64,000 bases of DNA from CAIZGX01 sp964511555. GTDB lineage: Bacteria > Bacteroidota > Bacteroidia > Flavobacteriales_D > Sanyastnellaceae. Numbering within the stretch: the stretch's first letter is position 1; each line of letters starts with the position of its first letter. The position numbers and the translations under genes are program-made. This document shows positions 8,293 through 16,475 of the stretch, piece after piece. The DNA is taken from NCBI GenBank assembly GCA_964511555.1, contig CAZEFR010000008.1, positions 1 to 64,000 of the forward strand, read 5' to 3'. Below the pieces are notes generated by a model. The model had not been told where the DNA came from, made no database searches, and saw only the letters and a list, made by a program, of their open reading frames with translations.

Positions 8293-9288
8293 TTACAAAC
8301 AAACAAGCGTGTCATAAAATGCACCGTACCCCGCCCAAACACCTAATCCACCTGTAACATTCGATTTAACGTTGCTGGGAAGGGCGAAAGGAGATCCTTG
8401 GTTGGAGAGTTGGTCTTCATACGATTTGAAAAACTTATAGACGTTTAGATCTATACTCGAACCTTTCACTACAACAGTATCTCCGCGTTTGTAAAACCCT
8501 CTCTCTGCACCGCGATCATCGAACTTGTCGCTAAACGGTATCCGCCCGCGATAGTAGGCAAACTCAAAGGTTAAGCCGTTAAAAAACTCGTCGTCATAAA
8601 CACTTGGTAGTGGATTGGTAAATACCAAATCCTTTTGCTGACCTCTGAGATATATGTCTTTTGTTATCCATTGTGGATAGTGACTAATACGCTTGGTTGA
8701 CCAGCGATAAGCGTTGCCCGAGGAGTCAGGGTCAGTCATGTTTCCATAAATGAAACCAAGGGTGTCTAGCGGGTTGCCTGACGGAGGCGCGAACCACAAA
8801 CTGTCTATTGCTATGGGCACGTTAATCTTTGTTACAGCGCGCAATCGATGTTCATCTTTGTCGACCAATAAGTGGTAGGTCTCACCTGCTACTCCGAATG
8901 CAAGAGGATTCAGAGAGGTGTAAAGACAAAGATTCAAGGCAAGAACTGCTTCAGGTGGTAAGCCCAACAACTGAGACGCCAAAATAAGTTGATCTGGAGA
9001 AAGAGACGATGTGCAATACATGTCAAGGACAAGTGTATCGTTGCCATGAACCATTCTAACATTGGCATCTTGAACGTACGAGTTCGCAATGGCGTTAACA
9101 TCGGCCGGATCGAAATAGCCGGAGGAGTAGGTAAGAATCACAATAGGAGGCTGGCCCGGTTCAATGCTTCCTTGAACAACAATTTTAGTCTCAGCTTGCG
9201 GTAAATCAATGGTAATGTCTTTTTCACAAGCAACTAAAAGAGTTACTAGCGCAACAACAATTCCAATAGCCCCAAGCGGTTTTTTCAT
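8293..9288 (-). CDS. DUF4249 lipoprotein
   Basis: 331 residues with a lipoprotein signal peptide (VALVTLLVAC, lipobox Cys at residue 21) and, right after it, the EKDITIDLPQAETKIVVQG start that is characteristic of DUF4249. These lipoproteins are usually encoded next to a TonB-dependent receptor and are probably surface or outer-membrane-associated accessory factors. Here no receptor gene is adjacent, so the partner is unknown. Divergent from the DegQ gene with about 100 bp between them. Confidence 0.85.
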   Translation of the reverse strand: MKKPLGAIGIVVALVTLLVACEKDITIDLPQAETKIVVQGSIEPGQPPIVILTYSSGYFDPADVNAIANSYVQDANVRMVHGNDTLVLDMYCTSSLSPDQLILASQLLGLPPEAVLALNLCLYTSLNPLAFGVAGETYHLLVDKDEHRLRAVTKINVPIAIDSLWFAPPSGNPLDTLGFIYGNMTDPDSSGNAYRWSTKRISHYPQWITKDIYLRGQQKDLVFTNPLPSVYDDEFFNGLTFEFAYYRGRIPFSDKFDDRGAERGFYKRGDTVVVKGSSIDLNVYKFFKSYEDQLSNQGSPFALPSNVKSNVTGGLGVWAGYGAFYDTLVCL

Positions 9289-9392
9289 GTCCGTAAAATT
9301 ACACTCAAATTAATCTAACAATAAAAATATTTTGGTGTCGTTTTTGTTCAGTTGAGTAAGAATTATTTTTAGCAAATCAAAAATTATTAAGT

Positions 9393-10832
9393 ATGAAAAA
9401 GAGTCTAGTCACTTTTACCGCAGCCTTAGCTGGTGGTGTTATTGCAATGGCTGCATACCATTTTGTGGTGAAGCCGGAAACAAATGCTTTCGCCTGGAAT
9501 TCAAATATACCGGGCTCGTTCGCAAATTTTTCGGACGCTAGTGGAGGAGGTGTTGATTTTGTTACTGCGGCGGAGCGAACCGTAAATACAGTGGTTCACG
9601 TAAAAACAGAAATAAAAACGCAATCCTACGATCCGTGGGGTGGTTTCTTCGGTTATCAACAACAGCCGAAAACCCAAACAGCAACAGGTTCAGGTGTCAT
9701 AATTTCAGCAGATGGTTACATAATCACCAACAATCATGTCATAGATGGCGCTGAAAAAGTGACAGTCACACTGAATAACAATAAAAATTACGAAGCAACG
9801 GTAGTGGGAAAAGACCCGAGCTCAGACATTGCGGTTTTGAAAATAGACGAGAACAATTTACCCGCCATTTCATGGGGTAACAGCGATGCGGTGCGCATTG
9901 GTCAATGGGTTTTAGCTGTTGGAAACCCCTTTGAATTAACATCAACCGTTACGGCAGGAATTGTCAGTGCGAAGGGCCGCAACATAAATATTATTGGAGA
10001 AGGAAGGGGAGCAGAGGTGTTGCCTGTAGAGTCGTTCATTCAAACCGATGCTGCTGTTAATCCAGGTAATAGTGGAGGAGCTTTAGTCAATACAAACGGA
10101 GAGCTGATTGGTATTAACACAGCCATAGCATCTCGCACTGGTTCATACGCGGGCTATTCATTTGCAATACCTGCATCCATTGCGAAGAAAGTGGCTGAAG
10201 ATATTATTGAATTCGGAAATGTTCAACGCGGATTCTTGGGCGTGCAGATTTCAGCAGTGACTGAAGATCAAGCTAAGGAAGCGAGTTTACCTGTTGTTTC
10301 TGGAGTTTACATTAACAATATCACGGCAGGTGGGGCTGCGGAATCTGCTGGTCTTGAAGCGGGAGATATAATTCTCAAAGTTGCAGATTATTCGGTTTCA
10401 ACCGTTCCTCAGTTGCAAGAGCAGATTAGCAAATTTAGACCGGGTAACAAGGTGAACTTAGTTGTGTGGAGAAATGGAAAAGAGAAGAATTTCGATGTCG
10501 AATTGAAGAATAAATCAGGTAAAGCTGAACTCGAAAATTTTGAAGAAATAGCTGCAGAAAACATCTCTTCACTCGGAGCAGACTTTACGTCTCCTTCAGA
10601 AAGTGAATGTAAAGCTCTCCGAATTCAGGGTGGAGCCAAGGTAGGTACACTTTCAACAGGAAAACTCAGAAGCGCTGGAGTAAAAACGGGTTTTATTGTA
10701 ACAAAAGTCGACGGAGTAGTTGTAACCTCTCCTGAACAACTTCAAACGCTGCTGAAATCTAAATCAGGAGGAATATTGTTGGAAGGAGTATACCCTAACG
10801 GCACAAGGGCTTATTACGGGTTCGGAATTTAA
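9393..10832 (+). CDS. periplasmic serine protease/chaperone, DegQ/HtrA type, two PDZ domains
   Basis: 479 residues. An N-terminal membrane anchor or signal segment (residues 4-22) directs it to the periplasm. The trypsin-like domain has the complete triad: H115 (ITNNHVI), D145 (SSDIAVLKID) and S227 (NPGNSGGALV). Two PDZ domains follow, about 270-360 (RGFLGVQI, AESAGLEAGDIIL) and 395-475 (SAGVKTGFIVTKVDG). Length and layout match DegP/DegQ, which refold or degrade misfolded envelope proteins. Monocistronic: a strong terminator lies 22 bp downstream. Confidence 0.94.
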   Translation: MKKSLVTFTAALAGGVIAMAAYHFVVKPETNAFAWNSNIPGSFANFSDASGGGVDFVTAAERTVNTVVHVKTEIKTQSYDPWGGFFGYQQQPKTQTATGSGVIISADGYIITNNHVIDGAEKVTVTLNNNKNYEATVVGKDPSSDIAVLKIDENNLPAISWGNSDAVRIGQWVLAVGNPFELTSTVTAGIVSAKGRNINIIGEGRGAEVLPVESFIQTDAAVNPGNSGGALVNTNGELIGINTAIASRTGSYAGYSFAIPASIAKKVAEDIIEFGNVQRGFLGVQISAVTEDQAKEASLPVVSGVYINNITAGGAAESAGLEAGDIILKVADYSVSTVPQLQEQISKFRPGNKVNLVVWRNGKEKNFDVELKNKSGKAELENFEEIAAENISSLGADFTSPSESECKALRIQGGAKVGTLSTGKLRSAGVKTGFIVTKVDGVVVTSPEQLQTLLKSKSGGILLEGVYPNGTRAYYGFGI

Positions 10833-10854
10833 AGGCAGATTGATCAATAAATTA

Positions 10855-10881
10855 GCCCCGCCCATTGAGGCGGGGCTTTTT
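10855..10881 (+). terminator. rho-independent terminator after degQ-type gene
   Basis: Eight-bp GC-rich perfect stem (GCCCCGCC with its complement), 6-nt loop, followed by TTTTT. Lies 22 bp after the stop codon. Confidence 0.9.
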
Positions 10882-10907
10882 ATTTCGGCGGTTTGAATCG
10901 ATTGATT

Positions 10908-10915
10908 TATCTTTG
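10908..10915 (+). promoter_or_regulatory. -7 box TATCTTTG for GAPDH gene
   Basis: Exact TAnnTTTG match 57 nt before the ATG at 10973, so this gene would have a leader of about 50 nt, unlike the leaderless group. Confidence 0.45.
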
Positions 10916-10972
10916 CAGTGTCCTGAAAAAATGACTTTCTGGACATTATTTCAACTTAATTAAATTTATCTT

Positions 10973-12433
10973 ATGTCAAACAAACCCTTGTCAAATGACA
11001 CTTACAGCAATGAACTGGCGGTGTATGTGAACCAGGAAAAGGCAGCGGTAGACCTAGCTCATATGGTCGGTAAGTTGCTTTTCGAAAAATCAATTGAATT
11101 GGTGCTGTTCCGCAATCATCTTGCAGACACACGCATCACCGAGATTCTTCGTCTGCACAAGTATGCAGCGGAAGTTGTGGGTAAACCCATTAGCGTTTTT
11201 CATACTGCTGAATTGGCCACAGAACTCTACAACATGGACATTGCTCCAGCGAAAATAGATATTGGGAAATTAGCAAGTGAATGGTCGGCATCTCGCGAAC
11301 ACTTCAATTCACAGAGAGAGTTTTTAGAAGATAAACTTCAGAATTTTACTGAAGAAGGAAAAGACATGGAACCGAGAGATGTTGTCTTGTTTGGTTTCGG
11401 TCGTATCGGTCGCCTTGCAGCACGCGAATTGGTGCGCCAGGCAGGTAGCGGACAACAGCTGCGTTTGCGCGCAATAGTAACGCGTGAAGACGATGACTTG
11501 TCCATTAAAAAAAGAGCGGCATTGTTTGAAACGGATTCTGTTCACGGAAGATTCAAAGGAACGGTAGACGTTGATTATGAAAATAAATGTCTAATCGTAA
11601 ACGGTCAGCGCATTTACATGATTGCTGCGAAAGATCCTGGCGCCATAGATTACACAGCATATGGGATTAAAGATGCCCTACTAATAGACAACACAGGTGT
11701 TTTCAAGGATCGTGAGGCACTGAGTATCCACTTGAAGGCAAAAGGAATTAGCAAAGTTCTCTTGACTGCCCCAGGTAAAGAAGTTCCAAACATTGTTTAC
11801 GGAATTAACCACCGAGATTTAGATATCGAGAGTGAAACCATCTTCTCTGCAGCGAGCTGCACCACAAATGCAATTTCTCCAATTTTGAAAACCATTTTCG
11901 ATTCTTATGGAATTGAAAAAGGACACATTGAAACGGTTCACGCGTATACCAACGACCAAAACTTGTTGGATAATATGCACAAGAAAAGCCGTCGCGGAAG
12001 AAGTGCTGCTGTAAATATGGTAATCACTGAAACAGGCGCTGGTAAAGCGGTTACGAAGGTTATTCCTGCTTTAGCAGACAAGTTGACTTCAAACGCGGTT
12101 CGCGTACCAACTCCGAACGGATCGTTGGCAATCATTCACGTTTATACCGACAAAGCAACAACAATTGAAGAGGTGAACGCTACCGTTCGCAAGGCTGCAT
12201 TGGAAGGTGATTTAGTAAATCAAATCTTCTACAGCATTAGCGAAGAATTGGTTTCTAGCGATATTGTTGGAAACGACTGCTGCAGTGTTTACGATAGCCA
12301 AGCAACAATTGTTTCTAAAGACGGAAAAGGCATTGTGCTTTACGTGTGGTACGACAATGAGTTCGGTTACACGAAACAAGTCATTCGTTTAGCGAAATAC
12401 GTTGCGAAAGTTCGTCGCAGCATGTACTATTAA
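10973..12433 (+). CDS. glyceraldehyde-3-phosphate dehydrogenase, N-terminally extended form
   Basis: 486 residues, about 150 longer than classical GAPDH. Residues 1-130 form an extra helical domain; the dehydrogenase starts with the Rossmann motif FGFGRIGRLAA near residue 140. The catalytic cysteine is C296 in SAASCTTN; DSVHGRF, NDQNLLD and WYDNEFGY are also diagnostic. The enzyme converts glyceraldehyde-3-phosphate and phosphate to 1,3-bisphosphoglycerate. Extended forms of this kind are known in Flavobacteriia, often beside a classical one; their cofactor and direction cannot be read here. Terminators flank the gene on both sides, so it is monocistronic. Confidence 0.95.
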   Translation: MSNKPLSNDTYSNELAVYVNQEKAAVDLAHMVGKLLFEKSIELVLFRNHLADTRITEILRLHKYAAEVVGKPISVFHTAELATELYNMDIAPAKIDIGKLASEWSASREHFNSQREFLEDKLQNFTEEGKDMEPRDVVLFGFGRIGRLAARELVRQAGSGQQLRLRAIVTREDDDLSIKKRAALFETDSVHGRFKGTVDVDYENKCLIVNGQRIYMIAAKDPGAIDYTAYGIKDALLIDNTGVFKDREALSIHLKAKGISKVLLTAPGKEVPNIVYGINHRDLDIESETIFSAASCTTNAISPILKTIFDSYGIEKGHIETVHAYTNDQNLLDNMHKKSRRGRSAAVNMVITETGAGKAVTKVIPALADKLTSNAVRVPTPNGSLAIIHVYTDKATTIEEVNATVRKAALEGDLVNQIFYSISEELVSSDIVGNDCCSVYDSQATIVSKDGKGIVLYVWYDNEFGYTKQVIRLAKYVAKVRRSMYY

Positions 12434-12454
12434 TATTTTATGTTGAAGTAAAAA

Positions 12455-12479
12455 GGGCGGCCATTGGCCGCCCTTTTTT
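12455..12479. terminator. bidirectional terminator between GAPDH and DUF2330 genes
   Basis: Perfect 8-bp stem GGGCGGCC with its complement, 3-nt loop, T6 on the plus side and an A5 stretch giving T5 on the minus side. It serves both convergent genes. Confidence 0.9.
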
Positions 12480-12483
12480 GTGT

Positions 12484-14028
12484 CTACTTCTTCGCGCGCT
12501 TCCGCGAAACGAATAGGACCAGTCCAACCACGGAACCTAAGAAAATAGGCACTTCCCAAGGCTTTTTGTTTTTGTCTGAATCTTTGTTTTGCATGAACGC
12601 TTCATTCGGATCCATGTCTGAATGAATGTAGGCTTCATCTACTTGAATCTCACTAGGATCTATAGGTGAATTTTCACCTGGAATAACTTCTCCCTTCAAC
12701 ATAGAATCCAAAGGTTTGTCCTTCATGTATGAAACAAATTCATTGATGTATTTGTCGCTTCGATCATTCGGCTTGATTCCCGCAAGCGCATACAATTCAT
12801 CCACTTCGACTTTGCGTCGAGAACGCAAAGACTCCAAATACTCTTGCGATTCGTCGCAATCGAACGATCCACTGGCAGGATGCGTAAGTATATATCGCGC
12901 TTGAAAATTCTCAGTGTTCGGTGTAATTTGGAAAGTCAAATCCGCAGGGAATTTGGCATTGCTGTAACGCACATGCAAGCGCGTGAAGAATACGGGTGAA
13001 GCTGAATTCCAACCGGCCCACCAAACGCCCGCTTCAGCGAAATCGTTGTAGATAGGCGGATTTCCAACACAAGGATCGCATTTCATTCCGCCCCAACTCG
13101 GTGTTACGTTCCAGGCATATTCCAACATAACAGCATTCTTTCCTTCACGAGAATAAGCGCGCGTGAAAAGATTTTTATAGAACTCTCCGAAGATGTCTTT
13201 CGTGTACAACGGAATGTTGCGGTCTGTTGGCACTTTAACCGTTCTGTAGTTGGTGCATTCTACGCGACCAGTCTTCGTGAAAGCGTAGACAATCATGTCT
13301 TGCTCGCCAGTGCTATTTGCCATTCCGAGACGAATAGGCAACATGAATTTCGGGTGGTCGAAGTTGATTTGAATGGGACGCAAATAATCGAATCCGGTGT
13401 TCTTTTGCTTGTCGAGATTCACCTTCACAACAAAGAACTTCATGTTGCTCTTAATATAAGGCTCAAGCACACTCTCTGCGGTAGATGGAATCTTATATCC
13501 TTCCTGAATCAAATAGTTTTTCAACCCAGTGCTTTCTTTCGCAGAGAGAAGAGCGATGTCATATTCTCCAACGGTGTATTCTGCTTCAATGGTCACATTG
13601 AATTTTGTTTCAACCATGTCGTACATCATACGAACGCCGGCATTTGTGGTCGTTACAGAATAGAACTCAGCTTCTGACACTTCGGGTATGGGCTGATAGC
13701 AAGGATTGGAGTCGTAATACTCCACCAATCGAGGAGAAGAATAAGCGTCGAGCGTTTCGAAAATTCTGCGGTCAACCACTTTAATGTCGCCTTCTTGAAG
13801 CACAACAGGCACTGGAACAACCATGGCGAAATCGCGCACGTCGCCTTTGAAATCATTCGACATGGTAATGGATGTGCGCGTTCCGTCGCGAACCAAAATA
13901 ATTTCACTCTTGTTGTTGAAGAGAGTAGCGTCGGCTTTCGCGACATAAAATCCGCAGAACGAATAAGCGTTCACGCTAGAGAGAAGCACCAACAGTGCTG
14001 CTGCCTTAATAAGCAATCTTTGTGTCAT
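12484..14028 (-). CDS. DUF2330 secreted/membrane-anchored protein
   Basis: 514 residues. A signal peptide (residues 1-22) is followed by FCGFYVAKADATLFNNKSEIILVRDGTRT, the hallmark start of DUF2330. The domain fills most of the protein and contains a conserved WGGMKCDPC cysteine group. Near the C-terminus a hydrophobic segment (EVPIFLGSVVGLVLFV) followed by RKRAKK is a membrane anchor, leaving the bulk outside the cytoplasm. Function unknown. The start overlaps the end of the RnfD-like gene by 23 bp, so the two are co-transcribed. I recall DUF2330 genes occurring with RnfD/NqrB-like genes in other bacteria. Confidence 0.85.
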   Translation of the reverse strand: MTQRLLIKAAALLVLLSSVNAYSFCGFYVAKADATLFNNKSEIILVRDGTRTSITMSNDFKGDVRDFAMVVPVPVVLQEGDIKVVDRRIFETLDAYSSPRLVEYYDSNPCYQPIPEVSEAEFYSVTTTNAGVRMMYDMVETKFNVTIEAEYTVGEYDIALLSAKESTGLKNYLIQEGYKIPSTAESVLEPYIKSNMKFFVVKVNLDKQKNTGFDYLRPIQINFDHPKFMLPIRLGMANSTGEQDMIVYAFTKTGRVECTNYRTVKVPTDRNIPLYTKDIFGEFYKNLFTRAYSREGKNAVMLEYAWNVTPSWGGMKCDPCVGNPPIYNDFAEAGVWWAGWNSASPVFFTRLHVRYSNAKFPADLTFQITPNTENFQARYILTHPASGSFDCDESQEYLESLRSRRKVEVDELYALAGIKPNDRSDKYINEFVSYMKDKPLDSMLKGEVIPGENSPIDPSEIQVDEAYIHSDMDPNEAFMQNKDSDKNKKPWEVPIFLGSVVGLVLFVSRKRAKK

Positions 14029-14854
14029 GGTTGAATTGTTTTTGTGATGAATGAATCCAGTTAAATGTTTTGCTAGGAAAAAACTTGTTGAGCAATGGCG
14101 TCAATGGAGTGAAGCAAACCAATGCCCAGAGCGGCGCTCCTGTGACGAAGTAGAAATTTGTAAGGTAGAATGAAGTAAAGGCAACAGCCATTGTCCATAG
14201 GATTCGAACCAATCGATTCGTTGGAATAGTCATGGGGTCGGTAATCATGAAAAGTGCGAACAACCAGATACTTCCGGAAGATAATTTGTGGAAGAGCACC
14301 TCCCAATTCCAACCTAAATAAACAATTGTTCTGTAGTATTCAAGGGTAAAGAGAGTTGCAATGAAAATGACCCCCGTATCAATGCGCTTCACGCGTGAAA
14401 GCACCGCCAATCCTGCTGTTCCAATAACGAAGATGATAAGCGTGCTGTTTCCCCATTGTGCTGGAGAAATCCACGCTTTTTCAGTAAATAGAATCACTGC
14501 AATGATTCCAACATTTGCCGGATTGAAGAGATGCTGTCCGCGAATTTTCAAGATGAACTTTTGTCCAATGGCAATCGCAGCGGCCAATGCGTACAACAAC
14601 GGTTCGTTGCTTTTGAAGAGCAGTGTTAATCCGAATGCCGTGATTAATGCACTCTTGATGGAATGCATTGGGAGGTTTAAAAAATAAATACCAATGAGCT
14701 GCGTGGAAAGGGCTACACCAAAGGTGAGCAGCAAAGATGTAAAGGAATAATCCCAACGCAAAAAGAGAACACCGATGCAAACGAAAATGGTTTGTGAGAC
14801 AATTTGAAAATGTCTACCGTCGCTTTGAAAGAATTGAAGAAAAGGAGCCAGCAT
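14006..14854 (-). CDS. RnfD/NqrB-like integral membrane protein
   Basis: 282 residues with about nine hydrophobic membrane segments. Motifs of the NQR2/RnfD/RnfE family are visible: HLFNPANVGI near residue 130 and FMITDPMTIPTNR near 225, the loop that in RnfD/NqrB lies close to the flavin attachment threonine. The other Rnf/Nqr subunits are absent from this neighbourhood, so this is not a complete electron-transport complex. It more likely belongs to the stand-alone group paired with DUF2330. Whether it carries a covalent flavin cannot be decided by eye. Confidence 0.8.
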   Translation of the reverse strand: MLAPFLQFFQSDGRHFQIVSQTIFVCIGVLFLRWDYSFTSLLLTFGVALSTQLIGIYFLNLPMHSIKSALITAFGLTLLFKSNEPLLYALAAAIAIGQKFILKIRGQHLFNPANVGIIAVILFTEKAWISPAQWGNSTLIIFVIGTAGLAVLSRVKRIDTGVIFIATLFTLEYYRTIVYLGWNWEVLFHKLSSGSIWLFALFMITDPMTIPTNRLVRILWTMAVAFTSFYLTNFYFVTGAPLWALVCFTPLTPLLNKFFPSKTFNWIHSSQKQFNHDTKIAY

Positions 14855-14899
14855 AACTTGAATTTTTTATGCTGTACAGGGAAGAAACCAAATGGTTCA

Positions 14900-15607
14900 T
14901 CAATCGAGATAATCTCGAACAATTTCGTCGAGCTTAGCTTTCATTTCACCCGCGCTTATTGGGGTGTAGGAGGATGGGATTTGAAAATCTTCCGGAGAAG
15001 TTTTTTGAAAAATGACTTCACGTGCGCGCACTTGCATACGTCTTCCGTATTGTTCAATGTCATAGCCAAGCAGGGTTCCATCGATACCGGCGTAGGTATT
15101 CCACCAATTATTGCCGTCTAAATCGAGTTTAGTCGTGCTATACAATTCAACATATGGAAGTGAGTCACTCTTGAAATAAGCAATTGTTTTCTTGCATTCG
15201 TAACCGGCGATGTTCTTGGTTTCATTTGTAGGTTCCAACCTTACCGCAGGGAATTGTTTAATCCATTCGTTAAATTCTCCTTCATTCAAATGCATGACAT
15301 AGTCACTGCCGAAACAGGCTACAAGATGGTTGAATTCTTTCTTTTTATGATCAATGATGAACTCAGATTTTACAATGCCGTAAGCAGATTCTATGCGTGT
15401 ATGCTGGTGCTCTCCATCGAAAATGCATGTCATCTCACTCGGGAATAGGGCCATTTTGATATCGTTTTCTTCGTACGGGAAGGTGACGTCATAAATAATT
15501 TTCCCCTCCTGATGTCCGAAGTACGGAATGTTATTGCACGATTGAAGCAAGAAAATGAAGAGAGCGGTTGTCGCTATAGTTGAAGTTACTTGTTTCAAAT
15601 TGTTCAT
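14900..15607 (-). CDS. lipoprotein of unknown function (GLPGLI/DUF4412-like)
   Basis: 235 residues with a lipoprotein signal (TALFIFLLQSC, Cys at about residue 24). The mature part has the start GKIIYDVTFPYE and a central NIAGYECKKTIAYF segment followed by ELYSTTKL. This resembles the GLPGLI/DUF4412 class of Bacteroidota envelope proteins, where a modified substrate-like segment IAGYxCKKA recurs. The assignment is tentative. Upstream box TAATATTG ends 5 nt before the ATG. It stands divergent from cmk, with 85 bp between the two starts. Confidence 0.65.
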   Translation of the reverse strand: MNNLKQVTSTIATTALFIFLLQSCNNIPYFGHQEGKIIYDVTFPYEENDIKMALFPSEMTCIFDGEHQHTRIESAYGIVKSEFIIDHKKKEFNHLVACFGSDYVMHLNEGEFNEWIKQFPAVRLEPTNETKNIAGYECKKTIAYFKSDSLPYVELYSTTKLDLDGNNWWNTYAGIDGTLLGYDIEQYGRRMQVRAREVIFQKTSPEDFQIPSSYTPISAGEMKAKLDEIVRDYLD

Positions 15608-15692
15608 GTCGGCAATATTACCACATTTTGAAATAAAACGAGGTGATTTAGGTAGATGCTTCGTAAATTCGGGCTTTCAATTTCCTAACCAA

Positions 15693-16397
15693 GTGACCAA
15701 CAAAATTAATATTGCCATAGATGGCTATTCTTCATGTGGAAAAAGCACCCTAGCCAAAGCCATTGCCAAGAACCTCAATTACGTTTATGTTGATTCAGGT
15801 GCCATGTACAGAGCGGTTACTTTTTACGCGCTTGAACACGGTTACATTCAAAGCAAAGGGGAAATAGATGAGCAAATGTTAATAGAGTCGCTTCATCTAA
15901 TTCTTATTCAATTCAAGTACAATTCAGATACGCAAGAAATAGAAACATTTCTCAATGGGACATGTGTAGATAAGGAAATACGTAGCATGCAAGTAAGTGC
16001 AAATGTTTCTGCAATAAGCTCAATTTCCGCTGTTCGTGAAAAGTTAGTGCGCATTCAGCAACGCATGGCAGAGAGCGGAGGTGTAGTTATGGACGGAAGA
16101 GACATTGGTACAGTCGTATTGCCCAATGCAGAGCTGAAGGTCTTTATGACCGCAGATGTAGAGGTTAGAGCACAACGTCGTTTCCTGCAGTTGAAAAACA
16201 ACGGAGTGAGCATTTCACTTGACGATGTGCGCGAAAACATTACTCAGCGTGATCTTCAAGATACCACTCGCGCTGCAGACCCGCTTCGCAAAGCTGCTGA
16301 TGCTATTGTTCTCGACAACTCAAATCTCACTGAGGAAGAGCAGTTTTCTTTTTTAATGGTTCAAGCCAAGAAGGCTATAGAACTTAAAACAGCTTAA
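15693..16397 (+). CDS. cmk: (d)CMP kinase
   Basis: 234 residues from a GTG start at 15693, giving VTNKINIAIDGYSSCGKST, where the P-loop GYSSCGKST sits at residues 10-18 as in other CMP kinases. Other family elements: YVDSGAMYRAVT, VSAISSISAVRE, VMDGRDIGTVV and QRRFLQ. It phosphorylates CMP and dCMP with ATP. An in-frame ATG at 15555 would add 46 residues not found in the family and would overlap the divergent lipoprotein gene's start, so GTG is preferred. A box TAAATTCG at 15664-15671 lies 21 nt upstream. Confidence 0.93.
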   Translation: MTNKINIAIDGYSSCGKSTLAKAIAKNLNYVYVDSGAMYRAVTFYALEHGYIQSKGEIDEQMLIESLHLILIQFKYNSDTQEIETFLNGTCVDKEIRSMQVSANVSAISSISAVREKLVRIQQRMAESGGVVMDGRDIGTVVLPNAELKVFMTADVEVRAQRRFLQLKNNGVSISLDDVRENITQRDLQDTTRAADPLRKAADAIVLDNSNLTEEEQFSFLMVQAKKAIELKTA

Positions 16398-16463
16398 TTG
16401 GTCATTCACATTTCACTGTTGTAAAATACGTGGAACAGTTTTTAGTATTCTATCATGTGCGAA

Positions 16464-16471
16464 TAACTTTA
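16464..16471 (+). promoter_or_regulatory. -7 box TAACTTTA, 4 nt before GH3 fusion start
   Basis: 7 of 8 match to TAnnTTTG, ending 4 nt before the ATG at 16476. Confidence 0.4.
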
Positions 16472-16475
16472 ACAC

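Noticed and set aside
10931..10963. Ten-codon ORF in the GAPDH leader
   Set aside because: Short, not in frame with the gene, no peptide or attenuator features such as repeated codons. Likely chance.
14200..14210. GGATTCGAACC looks like the T-arm of a tRNA on the minus strand
   Set aside because: It lies inside the RnfD-like coding frame (NRLVRIL segment). No acceptor stem, anticodon arm or tRNA-like spacing surrounds it.
15555..15692. Earlier ATG giving a longer CMP kinase
   Set aside because: It would overlap the divergent lipoprotein gene and add residues absent from the family; the GTG at 15693 places the P-loop correctly.
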